Shown: positions 50,328-58,586 of the stretch, in pieces
Numbering within the stretch: position 1 is the stretch's first letter
Layout: every line of letters starts with the position of its first letter
Assembly: GCA_964616145.1 (NCBI GenBank)
Contig: CAZTRD010000003.1
Coordinates: 11,457 to 75,456 of the forward strand
Direction of reading: 5' to 3'
Source of the DNA: JAQTNP01 sp964616145
GTDB taxonomy: Bacteria; Patescibacteriota; Minisyncoccia; Minisyncoccales; PEYH01
DNA: 64,000 nucleotides
Translations under genes and position numbers: made by a program
Notes under the pieces: model-generated
Seen by the model: only the letters and a program-made list of their open reading frames with translations
Told to the model about the DNA's origin: nothing
Database searches by the model: none

Positions 50328-51914
50328 ATGGAGGATTTAGATTTAAAATTTGAAAGTCCTAGAGTAAGAATAGCGCCGTCTCCAACGGGAACTTTGCATA
50401 TTGGAACAGTAAGATCCGCATTATTTAATTATCTTTTCAGCCAGAAATATGGCGGCAAATTTATCCTGCGAATAGAGGATACGGATACAGCCAGATCAGA
50501 GGAGAAATGGGTAAAAGATATCGTTGATGGATTAAAATGGCTGGGGATTAGTTGGGATGAAGGTCCGAATCCAGAAAACTCTCAAGAGGATATCGGGGAA
50601 TTTGGTCCATATCGTCAGATCAAAAGAAAGAAGATATATGCAAAATATATTCAAAAACTTTTAGATGAAGGCAAGGCATATTATTGTTTTTGCACAGTTG
50701 AAGAATTAGAAGCGCAAAAACAATATTTGATGAGCATAGGAAAGCCACCGATATATAGTGGTAAATGCAGGGATTTAACCAAAGCTCAGGTAGAAGAAAA
50801 TTTAAAGAATAAAAAACCATATGTGATTCGTTTAAAAACTCCCAAAGAGAAAATTGTTTTCGAAGACTTAGTTCATGGAAAAGTAGAAACAGATTCAGAA
50901 TTATTGGGAGATATTGTGATAGCTAAAGGATTAGATAACCCATTATACAATCTAGCTGCAGTAATAGATGATTTTGAAATGCAAATCACTCATGTTATCA
51001 GAGGAGAGGATCACATTTCCAATACTCCAAAGCAAATCCTCTTATATCAAGCATTGAATCTTAAAATTCCTCAGTTTGCCCATATTCCATTGATTCTAGG
51101 ATCGGATAGAAGCAAGTTAAGCAAACGCCATGGAGCAGTTTCCGTGAATCAATATAGGGAGGAAGGATATCTTCCGGAAGCTATAATAAATTTTATTGCT
51201 TTTTTGGGCTGGAATCCCGGGGATAATAGGGAAATATATTCTATCAATCAATTGATCAAGGATTTTTCATTAAAGAATTGCCATAAATCGGCTGCGGTCT
51301 TTAATCCTCAGAAACTATTGTGGCTTAATGGTTTTTACATCCGCCAAAAAAATCTTACAAAATTAACAGAATTATGTATTCCATATTTAATTAAGGCGGG
51401 ATTGATTAAAGAAATAAAGGATACGGAAAAATTACCTCCGGTTTTTGGACAAGAGCCAACAGGACAAAAATATTTGATTTTAGAAACAAAAGAAATGACT
51501 GACAGCATAGCAATAGAGAAAATGATTTTATTGTATCAAGAAAGATTAAAGATTTTATCTGAAATCGCTGATTTAACAGATTTCTTCTTTAAAAAAGATT
51601 TAGATTATAATCCTAAACTATTAAAATGGAAAGATGCAGATAATGATATGATATTGAAGGCCTTGAATCTTTTGGAAGAAAAACTTTCTTCTGTTGAAGA
51701 ATCTGATTGGAGAAAACAAACACTTTTAGATTTAATTGGTCCGGAAGCAGAAATATTTAAAGATGGTAATAGGGGTTATCTGCTATGGCCCCTAAGAGCT
51801 GCTTTGTCTGGAAAAGATGCATCTGCTGGACCATTTGAGATAGCTGAAGCGCTTGGAAAGGATAAAACAATGGAAAGAATCGTAAAAGCCAAAGAACTAG
51901 TTGCCAAGGGTTAG
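50328..51914 (+). CDS. gltX: Glutamyl-tRNA synthetase
   Basis: A class I synthetase: IAPSPTGTLHIGTVRSALFN, FILRIEDTDTARS, HVIRGEDHISNTPKQ and the KMSKS equivalent LSKRHGAVSV. At 528 residues it is slightly longer than usual for GltX. No gatCAB genes are visible, so use for Gln-tRNA cannot be judged here. It follows murG by 13 nt but has its own predicted promoter. Confidence 0.95.
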   Translation: MEDLDLKFESPRVRIAPSPTGTLHIGTVRSALFNYLFSQKYGGKFILRIEDTDTARSEEKWVKDIVDGLKWLGISWDEGPNPENSQEDIGEFGPYRQIKRKKIYAKYIQKLLDEGKAYYCFCTVEELEAQKQYLMSIGKPPIYSGKCRDLTKAQVEENLKNKKPYVIRLKTPKEKIVFEDLVHGKVETDSELLGDIVIAKGLDNPLYNLAAVIDDFEMQITHVIRGEDHISNTPKQILLYQALNLKIPQFAHIPLILGSDRSKLSKRHGAVSVNQYREEGYLPEAIINFIAFLGWNPGDNREIYSINQLIKDFSLKNCHKSAAVFNPQKLLWLNGFYIRQKNLTKLTELCIPYLIKAGLIKEIKDTEKLPPVFGQEPTGQKYLILETKEMTDSIAIEKMILLYQERLKILSEIADLTDFFFKKDLDYNPKLLKWKDADNDMILKALNLLEEKLSSVEESDWRKQTLLDLIGPEAEIFKDGNRGYLLWPLRAALSGKDASAGPFEIAEALGKDKTMERIVKAKELVAKG

Positions 51915-51924
51915 ATAATTTTTG

Positions 51925-51930
51925 TATAAT
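51925..51930 (+). promoter_or_regulatory. -10 box before the small exported protein
   Basis: TATAAT lies exactly 7 nt before the ATG at 51938, the leaderless arrangement. Confidence 0.55.
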
Positions 51931-51937
51931 ATATAAT

Positions 51938-52222
51938 ATGGCAAGAATAAATAAAAAAATATTGGGATTCTCTATATTGCTTTGTATCCTAGGGTTAACC
52001 TTGATGCCGGTTTTGGTAAGTGCTAATATTACGTCATCGACCTCATCGTTATACGACCTGGATTCGATAGACATCAACAAAGTAGGGGAGAGCTCTAAAA
52101 ACTTCTTGCAAAAGATGTTTGATAAGATAGAAAATTGGTGGAATTCTCAGGGATCAAGTTGGGTAAAAAATATTTATTACAAAATTGTTGCGTTCTTGAA
52201 TAAGACCGTAGTTATAAAATAG
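51938..52222 (+). CDS. Small exported or membrane-anchored protein
   Basis: A 94-residue protein with an N-terminal hydrophobic segment (about residues 9-28, LGFSILLCILGLTLMPVLVS) ending in a possible signal-peptidase site (VSA-NI). The mature part is amphipathic and Trp-rich (FDKIENWWNSQGSSWVKNIYYK). No family is recognised. The 114-nt gap to the next gene includes a GC-richer stretch and a promoter. Confidence 0.6.
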   Translation: MARINKKILGFSILLCILGLTLMPVLVSANITSSTSSLYDLDSIDINKVGESSKNFLQKMFDKIENWWNSQGSSWVKNIYYKIVAFLNKTVVIK

Positions 52223-52309
52223 GCAGGAGAATGCGTCGCAGAAGTCATCAAATTTAGCGTTTAAAGGCCTTTGTGAGCGATTTTAGACCGAAACACGGGG
52301 AAAAGGTCA

Positions 52310-52338
52310 TTGACAGGGGTTTTGCCCCTATATATAAT
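52310..52338 (+). promoter_or_regulatory. Promoter of the recombinase pair, with an inverted repeat in the spacer
   Basis: TTGACA 52310-52315, a 17-nt spacer containing GGGGTTTTGCCCC, and TATAAT 52333-52338. The inverted repeat between the two boxes could be an operator. The -10 overlaps the first ATG (52337), so the real start may be a later one. Confidence 0.6.
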
Positions 52339-53755
52339 GAATATTGTTACTGAGTATAATAACTCTTACACTCATAAATACATGCTGAAAAGCCATCTTC
52401 CTATAGCAAAACACATACCGTCATTTTTAAATTATTGCGATGATAAGGGTCTTTCAGAAAAAACTAATATTAATTATGAATCTTTTTTGAAAAGATTTTT
52501 AAAATGGTTGGAAAAAGAAAATAAAAATAATCTACTTCCCCATGAACTTACTGTCACCGATATTAATTCTTATAAAACATATTTATCCTCCTTTTCGGGC
52601 AAAAACGGCCAAACGCTTAAAACAATTACACAAAACTACTATTTAATCGCTTTAAGGGCTCTTATGAGCTATTTTACGGTGAAAGACATAGAATCAATCC
52701 CTTTTAGCAAGATACATCTTTTAGAAAATAAAAAAATCAGAAAAGATATAAATTTGCTTGACCAAAATCAAATCAGACAACTTTTAACATCTCCTAGCAC
52801 GCTAAATTCTATTGGCTTACGCGATAGAGCTATCTTGGGAATATTAATTTATGGCGGTCCGAAGGTTGATCAATTGAAAAATCTTAATAAAAACCAGATC
52901 GAGCAGGACGAATTTATTCCGAAAGAGGTTCTCCAGATGGTTAAAGCATATTTAAGAACCAGAGATGACGACTGTGAGGCTTTATTTATTAATTATCGTC
53001 ATGGAAAACATATTCATGAGAGATTGACATCTCGTTCTATACAAAGAATTATTAATTATCATGGAAAAAAAGTTAAACTACCCTTTCCTATTACTCCGGA
53101 GGCGTTAAGGTGGTCCCGCGCTTATGCTCTTTTGAATAAAAGAGTTGAGATTGAAAAAGCGTATTCTCACAGAATATTTACGATTAAAGATTATAGTAGC
53201 ACAAAAATTACATCAAATTTTATTGACAATCCCAAAGCAATAAAAATCCCCTCCCCTACTTGGTATATTGTTGAAAATATCATTGAAAAAGAAATATCCT
53301 GGCTAAGGAGCACTCTTTCTTTCTTGCCTGAAGGATATAAATTAAATCCTTCTTTCTTAAGATGCGATGATTGTATTTTAAGAAAAATAGCAATTTTAAT
53401 TGCAAGCGGAACAGTTAAGGCAACTCAATTTGAAGGCAAAAATAATGAAGATATGTGGAACGGTCTTATAAAGGAACCCGGTCTTAAAAGGTTAAGTAGC
53501 CATGGACAGGAATGGCATAAAAAAATGATGGATGTAGTTCATGGATATTTTAATTCGAAAAATTATAAGGTAGTCTCGGAACCGGCTCTAAATTATGGGC
53601 GCGCAGATTTAGAGGTTTATTCAAATCATGAAAAAACTATTGTTGAGGTCGGGACCGTTTCGTTGTATAAACTTTGGTACAATCTTTCAACAATGAAAAA
53701 TGTTAATTTCTTAATTATCCCCTCTGAAAACGTAATTATAGAATTTAATACATGA
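52337..53755 (+). CDS. Degenerate tyrosine recombinase with a C-terminal nuclease-like domain
   Basis: Residues about 20-100 form a Xer-like SAM N-terminal domain (SFLNYCDDKGLSEKTNINYES). The catalytic domain is eroded: the first Arg motif reads YGGPKVDQL, and the H-x-x-R box reads TPEALRWSRA. From about residue 380 a different module follows with ALNYGRADLEVY and IVEVGTVS, the D...E-x spacing of PD-(D/E)XK folds but without the Lys. It is thus likely an inactive partner subunit of the intact recombinase that follows 4 nt later. The start is uncertain; ATG 52382 is the alternative because the -10 box overlaps 52337. Confidence 0.78.
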   Translation: MNIVTEYNNSYTHKYMLKSHLPIAKHIPSFLNYCDDKGLSEKTNINYESFLKRFLKWLEKENKNNLLPHELTVTDINSYKTYLSSFSGKNGQTLKTITQNYYLIALRALMSYFTVKDIESIPFSKIHLLENKKIRKDINLLDQNQIRQLLTSPSTLNSIGLRDRAILGILIYGGPKVDQLKNLNKNQIEQDEFIPKEVLQMVKAYLRTRDDDCEALFINYRHGKHIHERLTSRSIQRIINYHGKKVKLPFPITPEALRWSRAYALLNKRVEIEKAYSHRIFTIKDYSSTKITSNFIDNPKAIKIPSPTWYIVENIIEKEISWLRSTLSFLPEGYKLNPSFLRCDDCILRKIAILIASGTVKATQFEGKNNEDMWNGLIKEPGLKRLSSHGQEWHKKMMDVVHGYFNSKNYKVVSEPALNYGRADLEVYSNHEKTIVEVGTVSLYKLWYNLSTMKNVNFLIIPSENVIIEFNT

Positions 53756-53759
53756 TCAA

Positions 53760-54701
53760 ATGGAAAAAAACCCACTTCCTAAATTGGATGATTTTCTTCT
53801 AAATTTACAGGTGAACAATCTTTCTCAAGAAACGGTCTATAATTATGAAAGAGATTTAGAAGTATTCCAAAATTTCCTGCAAGAAATAAATATTGATTTT
53901 GATAATGTTAATAAAATGACTATTCTTAATTACAAGGCCTATTTGGTATCACGAGACCGAAAAACTCCTAAAAAACATCTGGGAGAGAAAAAACTTAATG
54001 AATATTCTATTAATAGAATGCTATCCTCCTTGCGATCTTATTTCAAATATCTTGTAGATATGGATTACGACTCCCCTATTTCTCCCGAATCTATAAAACT
54101 TATAAAAACAACTCGTAAACATCCCCAGGTGGCGGAATTCAATGAAATCGTAAAATTAATAGAATCCCCTAGCCATATGGAGAAAAATAAACAAATAGCA
54201 GCAAGGAATCGCGCTATGTTAGAAATGCTCTTCTCTACCGGCATGAGAATCTCAGAATTAGTCGGATTAAAAACTACTCAAATCGACAATTCTGGACGTA
54301 TTTTTATTTTGGGGAAGGGGAAAAAAGAAAGATTTGTCTATTTGACAGCTCGGGCACAAGAATATCTGAAACAATATTTGGATATAAAAGGTCCAGCTTC
54401 TTCACCATTTCTTTTTGTCCCCTATCGTGGAAGAAATGTAGGAAAAAAGGATAAAAAAATATCAGCAAATTATTTGCAAGAAAAAATAAAAAAATATAGA
54501 GAATTATTAGGCATCAATATTCCTATATCTGCCCATTCATTACGTCATGGATTTGCGACTTATTTGGCTGAGAATGGCGCAAATCCTGCGGCAATACAAA
54601 TATTATTAGGTCACGAATCATTAGATACTACAACTAGATATGTACATGCTTCGGATCGTTACGCAGAAAAAACACATCGGCAATTTCATCCCCTTAAATA
54701 A
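53760..54701 (+). CDS. XerC/D-type tyrosine recombinase
   Basis: All catalytic residues are visible: Arg in STGMRISELVGL, Lys in LGKGKKERFV, H-x-x-R in HSLRHGFATYL, His in LLGHESLDT and the nucleophile Tyr in TTRYVHASD. The N-terminal SAM-like domain spans about residues 8-95. At 313 residues it is typical of XerC/D/A. It could resolve chromosome dimers or move an element; no dif-like or att site is recognised nearby. It is coupled (4-nt gap) to the degenerate partner. Confidence 0.93.
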   Translation: MEKNPLPKLDDFLLNLQVNNLSQETVYNYERDLEVFQNFLQEINIDFDNVNKMTILNYKAYLVSRDRKTPKKHLGEKKLNEYSINRMLSSLRSYFKYLVDMDYDSPISPESIKLIKTTRKHPQVAEFNEIVKLIESPSHMEKNKQIAARNRAMLEMLFSTGMRISELVGLKTTQIDNSGRIFILGKGKKERFVYLTARAQEYLKQYLDIKGPASSPFLFVPYRGRNVGKKDKKISANYLQEKIKKYRELLGINIPISAHSLRHGFATYLAENGANPAAIQILLGHESLDTTTRYVHASDRYAEKTHRQFHPLK

Positions 54702-54758
54702 AAATATTGTCTTTTATATGTCATTACAGGTATTCTCTGGCAAAAGTGGAAAACATAC

Positions 54759-54787
54759 TTGACAAGTATTTTGGCTTTTGATATGAT
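54759..54787 (+). promoter_or_regulatory. Consensus promoter of the candidate ncRNA
   Basis: TTGACA 54759-54764, 17 nt, TATGAT 54782-54787. Confidence 0.78.
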
Positions 54788-54793
54788 GAACTT

Positions 54794-54877
54794 GTCGTTC
54801 TTGAGGATTTGCGCAAGCAAGTCTTCGAGGCGACATAGAAACTCGCCTTAGCTTTTAGCTCGGGTGAGTTTCTTTTT
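54794..54877 (+). ncRNA. Candidate structured small RNA of about 85 nt
   Basis: The transcript predicted from the promoter just upstream to the T-run near 54877 has no Shine-Dalgarno and no credible reading frame. Its body folds into an extended hairpin: an inner 13-bp stem CTTGAGGATTTGC with GCAAGTCTTCGAG capped by a GCAA (GNRA) tetraloop, plus an outer TGTCG with CGACA stem. A separate terminator stem follows. The region is GC-richer than its surroundings. It does not match the SRP RNA apical motif, tRNA or 6S RNA that I can recognise. The exact 5' end is an estimate from the promoter; the outer stem may begin a few bases before 54794. Confidence 0.6.
54838..54877 (+). terminator. Intrinsic terminator of the candidate ncRNA
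   Basis: GAAACTCGCC pairs with GGGTGAGTTTC (one wobble), followed by CTTTTT. The reverse strand lacks a T-run, so it serves the plus strand. Confidence 0.8.
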
Positions 54878-54883
54878 GGGAAA

Positions 54884-55690
54884 CTATATTCCTTCCCAAA
54901 GAGTTTTAAGGGAAGAATCTGATATATAGGATAAAAGATCAGCTGCTGGAATTTTTACTTCATCAGCTCCAGCAATCATTGATCCCATTTGATCATTAGA
55001 AAATTGGATTAACATTTCTTCTTTGTTGAATCCGAAATTAGAAAAGTTCTCTTTTTGGGCACTTGTTGTATTTTTAATCCAATTTACGATTTCTTTATCG
55101 CTGGAAGAATATACGTTGGTCAACTGTTGAGAAGTTGTAGCGGCAAGAAAAGACAAGTAGTCGCTTTCCTGGTTAAAAATAGTATCAAGAGTTAATTCTT
55201 TTGAATTAGCTATATCATAATTTAGAACTTTGCTTTCTATAACTAGATCAGTAGCTCCGGATAAATACTTGCTGTATGTTATTCGTATGCTGAATAATGA
55301 TTCTGAAAAGAATATGGCCTCGTATTCTCCCTCCAAGGAACTTTGCATAGTTTCAGTTGTTTCTTTAGGAAGATCTGCTTTAAAATCATTTATCAAATCA
55401 TCTAGGGATTGCGTAATAAAAAGATTGGCAACCTCTTGTTTTTGAGAATCCTTTAAATCCACAATAACTGGCTTTTCAAGATAGATAGAATACTGATCTT
55501 GATTATCTTCAATGATTTCTTCTCCAATAGTAGCAAGCTTTTCTTCAACTATCACTGTTTCCTGCTGACTGTTTTTTGTATCAGTTTCTTTATCGCTATT
55601 CCTCCCGTATCTTGGGAAGATAAAAGTTGAGGATACCATTATTATCAATATCCCGGCTATGTATAATAGGATTCTGTTTCTTGGAGTCAT
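54884..55690 (-). CDS. Exported DUF3298 (RsiV-like) domain protein
   Basis: Residues 7-26 form an N-terminal anchor or signal (ILLYIAGILIIMVSSTFIF). The C-terminal half matches DUF3298: VLNYDIANSKELTLDTIFN, a helical middle, and AGADEVKIPAADLLSYI. In RsiV this domain binds lysozyme; here no sigma factor or anti-sigma region is present, so only the fold is assigned. It follows the GerMN gene by 13 nt in a minus-strand envelope operon. Confidence 0.82.
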   Translation of the reverse strand: MTPRNRILLYIAGILIIMVSSTFIFPRYGRNSDKETDTKNSQQETVIVEEKLATIGEEIIEDNQDQYSIYLEKPVIVDLKDSQKQEVANLFITQSLDDLINDFKADLPKETTETMQSSLEGEYEAIFFSESLFSIRITYSKYLSGATDLVIESKVLNYDIANSKELTLDTIFNQESDYLSFLAATTSQQLTNVYSSSDKEIVNWIKNTTSAQKENFSNFGFNKEEMLIQFSNDQMGSMIAGADEVKIPAADLLSYISDSSLKTLWEGI

Positions 55691-55703
55691 TTTTTAATAT
55701 TAA

Positions 55704-56198
55704 TTAAGGTTGTAATATATCCTCTGTTCTGCCATCAATTGAAACAATCACTTCTTCAACTGCCGGAAATTGTTTTAAGGTTGTTACTATTTGCGACATA
55801 ATCATTGCTACCATGCAAGAACCTCCTATCCCCTCTTCCAATTTCTCGTTGAAATCAATTTTGAGAGTTCCGTCTTCAATGGATATCTTTTGAATCTCCA
55901 CTCCTTTATTTATTCCAGTTATATATCCTTGAGACTTTTCTTCGTCGGTTGGTCCCTTTAATAATTCTTCTACAGTGGCTTTGGCTATTTGAGGGATTGT
56001 TTTGATTTCTCTTCTCACTGGATACACTAATTTACAATCCATTGTTTGAGGATTCATAATCGTATTACCAAAGAACACGCGAACCTCTGTTTTTTCCTCT
56101 TGCTCGTTCTTAATTATGGCTTTTTGAGTAAAGATACCAATAATTATTATTCCCACCAAGAGAACTGCAAAACTAAGAGGAACAATGAATTTTTTCAT
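55704..56198 (-). CDS. Exported GerMN-domain protein
   Basis: After an N-terminal hydrophobic segment (MKKFIVPLSFAVLLVGIIII, a membrane anchor), residues about 40-160 form a GerMN domain (VRVFFGN...ATVEELLKGPTDEEKSQGY, then LKIDFNEKLEEG and VEEVIVSIDGR). GerMN domains occur in spore germination and lipoprotein-like envelope proteins; there is no sign of sporulation here. I chose the ATG directly after the upstream stop (start 56198); an ATG four codons earlier is possible. Confidence 0.83.
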   Translation of the reverse strand: MKKFIVPLSFAVLLVGIIIIGIFTQKAIIKNEQEEKTEVRVFFGNTIMNPQTMDCKLVYPVRREIKTIPQIAKATVEELLKGPTDEEKSQGYITGINKGVEIQKISIEDGTLKIDFNEKLEEGIGGSCMVAMIMSQIVTTLKQFPAVEEVIVSIDGRTEDILQP

Positions 56199-56199
56199 G

Positions 56200-57615
56200 T
56201 TATAGTCCAAGTCCTAGGATGTAAATTATAAAATAAGATAGTACGACAAAAAGGATTGAGAATAGAGGGATAAACAAGATTTTCCTCCAATCAGACATTC
56301 TAAATCCTCCTACCCTGTATCCCCTCTTTTGCAAAGCATAAAACAGTTCTTTATCCTCAAGCTTTATCGCTTTGGTCCTGACAAAGATAGTAGCGATAAT
56401 CAATCCTAGTAAAGTTAAACAATTAGATAATCCTAACACTAGGAATTTCCAGAAACCATTCTTTCTTCTTGCTTCTCTGAAACAAATTAGACCTGCAATC
56501 AAACCAACCAGAGCTGAAAGGATAATGAATATGATGACAAATAGGATGACGGGATGGAAATATATGAATGAAGCGTAATCTACGCCAGCCGGAGCCCCTT
56601 TATTAATCCATAAATCCTCTGAAAGCAACTTTGACGGTGAATTGATAGTTATCTTTGTATATTTTACAAAATCAGCAGAATCTTGATTGCTGTAAAATAT
56701 TTGAGGATTCTTACGGCTATAGTGATCAATGAAATAATCTACTGTTGCATATGGTTCTATATCCTTGAATATTTCTGGACTGACAAATCCTTTTACCAAG
56801 ACAGTGGTCGGGATAACTTTGCTTTCATATACACTGGTTGGCATTAAAGGATAATATGCTTGATCTGTGGGGAATGCCACAAAAACTCCTTTATTTCTTT
56901 TTTTGTAATAATTGTATGAATAATCATATTCGTAGATATCCGTAGTACTGGTAGCATTGGCAATACTATTTTCCGTTAACCAGGAGACGACAAAAGTAAA
57001 ATCTTTCCCGATATAGTTGCTTAAGACCGGTATAGATCCTTCGACTACATTCAGATTTTTACTCTTTAAATAATTATATAATCCAAAGCTTGTTTGGGCT
57101 GTAAGGATTTCTGTAGTAATTCCCTCTTTTTCCAGATGCTCATATACTACAACATCTTGTTTTATCGTATCCCCTGCTGTCGCTGCTCCTAGTTCAGGAA
57201 GTGCGCTTGTTGGCGCAGAACTATAATAATGCCGTTGAGGAAAAAATAATGGATAACCTTGGGTAATACCCAATGCAAATCTTATATCTCTAAGATTACT
57301 TTCTGCTGCCGAGGAAACATCTTGGCCATACCAATCAGGGAATGTATCAACCACATCTATAACAACTTTTTCCGGTTTAGCAGGAACAGGAAAAAGCCAC
57401 ACTCCGCTTCCAGTATCTTCTTTCAAACCAACACTGATAATCATTTTCTGCACTCCTTTTTCAAAATTGATATATGCAAGCTGGCTCTCCTCATCTCTAA
57501 ACCTCCAATGATCGTAATCCGGCCAGATTACCATTCCGTCTGCTAATACAAACAAAGGAGCTATAAAGGAAAATATTGAGAGAAATATTAAAGTTTTTAA
57601 AAATGTTTTTTTCAT
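56200..57615 (-). CDS. Exported DUF2330-like protein with C-terminal membrane segments
   Basis: A signal peptide (about residues 5-25, ending VLADG) opens the protein. The extracellular region (MVIWPDYDHWRFRDEESQLAYI, then GSGVWLFPVPAKPEKVVIDVV) matches DUF2330. Three hydrophobic segments follow near the C-terminus (about 352-376, 387-408, 446-468). The start of the next gene follows its stop by one base. The function of DUF2330 proteins is unknown; envelope display is inferred from topology. Confidence 0.8.
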   Translation of the reverse strand: MKKTFLKTLIFLSIFSFIAPLFVLADGMVIWPDYDHWRFRDEESQLAYINFEKGVQKMIISVGLKEDTGSGVWLFPVPAKPEKVVIDVVDTFPDWYGQDVSSAAESNLRDIRFALGITQGYPLFFPQRHYYSSAPTSALPELGAATAGDTIKQDVVVYEHLEKEGITTEILTAQTSFGLYNYLKSKNLNVVEGSIPVLSNYIGKDFTFVVSWLTENSIANATSTTDIYEYDYSYNYYKKRNKGVFVAFPTDQAYYPLMPTSVYESKVIPTTVLVKGFVSPEIFKDIEPYATVDYFIDHYSRKNPQIFYSNQDSADFVKYTKITINSPSKLLSEDLWINKGAPAGVDYASFIYFHPVILFVIIFIILSALVGLIAGLICFREARRKNGFWKFLVLGLSNCLTLLGLIIATIFVRTKAIKLEDKELFYALQKRGYRVGGFRMSDWRKILFIPLFSILFVVLSYFIIYILGLGL

Positions 57616-57620
57616 ATTTT

Positions 57621-58094
57621 TTAATTTATTTTTAATAATTCAACTTCAAAAATTAAAACGGAATTTGCCGGAATGGACCCTATAGGCGTACTTCCGTATC
57701 CATATTCCGGCTGTATTGTTAGTTTCCTTTTCTCTCCCACCTTCATTCCCAAAACTCCCATATCCCAACCCTTGATTACTTTTCCGGCTCCTAAAACAAA
57801 TGAAAACGGTGTTCCTCTATCCACGCTAGAATCAAATTTTATTCCATTTTCCAGAGTACCGGTATAATGTACTGTAGCCGTATCCCCATTTTTTATCTCC
57901 TGCCCACTCCCCTCTTTTAATATTTGAATGTCTAATGGTTTTTTTGTTTCGTCTGTCATATCATTTGATATGTTTATTTGTATATTTTGCCAGCCATCGG
58001 GATTAGTTTCTTTATTATATGTAAAAATGAATATGATTATCCCTATTACAAAACCAATAGAGATAAGTAAAAGAATATACCAGTTCCTTTTCAT
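57621..58094 (-). CDS. Membrane-anchored FKBP-type peptidyl-prolyl isomerase
   Basis: An N-terminal membrane anchor (about residues 6-27) precedes a complete FKBP domain: [49 protein letters not shown], and [24 protein letters not shown]. The Tyr, Asp, Trp and Phe residues of the active pocket are present. It would assist folding of exported proteins, and its position beside exported DUF2330, GerMN and DUF3298 proteins fits that. Confidence 0.94.
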   Translation of the reverse strand: MKRNWYILLLISIGFVIGIIIFIFTYNKETNPDGWQNIQINISNDMTDETKKPLDIQILKEGSGQEIKNGDTATVHYTGTLENGIKFDSSVDRGTPFSFVLGAGKVIKGWDMGVLGMKVGEKRKLTIQPEYGYGSTPIGSIPANSVLIFEVELLKIN

Positions 58095-58141
58095 ATTGTT
58101 TTGTTAATAATAGCTCATTCTAGCAGAAAACCATCTATTGT

Positions 58142-58309
58142 TTAAGGGGCTTGGATATATTGGAATTCCAGGGGCCTTTTTTCTGTTTTGTTCAGAATAA
58201 TCCAGATGCAAGAGAAGACAAACATAGCTATTAGAAATATCAAAAACCCCAAGTATATTTTCTCTCTATACTGTTTGACTATTTTTTTGATTTCTGCTAA
58301 TATTTTCAT
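58142..58309 (-). CDS. Small single-span membrane protein
   Basis: A 55-residue protein with a basic N-terminal helix ([16 protein letters not shown]) and one membrane segment (about residues 20-42), ending in a short polar tail. The start codon is two bases from the divergent rpmA start (CAT-AT-ATG), and the rpmA promoter lies within this gene. It might be a SecE-like small protein: the basic helix plus single span resembles SecE, but length and context do not prove it. Confidence 0.5.
   Translation of the reverse strand: MKILAEIKKIVKQYREKIYLGFLIFLIAMFVFSCIWIILNKTEKRPLEFQYIQAP
58275..58303 (+). promoter_or_regulatory. rpmA promoter (leaderless geometry)
   Basis: TTGACT 58275-58280, 17 nt, TAATAT 58298-58303, then 8 nt to the ATG. 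It lies within the divergent small membrane-protein gene. Confidence 0.7.
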
Positions 58310-58311
58310 AT

Positions 58312-58584
58312 ATGTCAAAGACAAAAGCTTCAGGAACAACTAGTTTGGGGAGAGATTCCCGCCCCAAGTACCTTGGCATTAAAGCCAGCGGAGGACAACC
58401 TGTTAAAGCAGGTATGATTATTGTCAAACAAAGAGGAACTAAGGTATTGCCGGGTAAAAATGTAAAGAGAGGGAGCGATGACACATTATATGCTGTTAAA
58501 ACAGGCGTAGTTAAATATACTACAAAAAGAAAAGCTGGTTTCAATAATCAGCAAAGAGTTGTTAAAATAGCTAATGTAGAATAA
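58312..58584 (+). CDS. rpmA: Ribosomal protein bL27
   Basis: A 90-residue protein with the bL27 signature: [31 protein letters not shown], and [16 protein letters not shown]. The N-terminus ([10 protein letters not shown]) corresponds to the flexible tail that reaches the peptidyl-transferase centre; it lacks the cleaved extension seen in Firmicutes. Usually rpmA lies with rplU; here it stands alone on the plus strand between minus-strand genes. Confidence 0.96.
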   Translation: MSKTKASGTTSLGRDSRPKYLGIKASGGQPVKAGMIIVKQRGTKVLPGKNVKRGSDDTLYAVKTGVVKYTTKRKAGFNNQQRVVKIANVE

Positions 58585-58586
58585 AT

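Noticed and set aside
54794..54877. Signal recognition particle (4.5S) RNA as the identity of the candidate ncRNA.
   Set aside because: The hairpin has a GCAA loop, but the conserved SRP domain IV internal loops and GGAA-type cap are absent and the RNA is shorter than expected.
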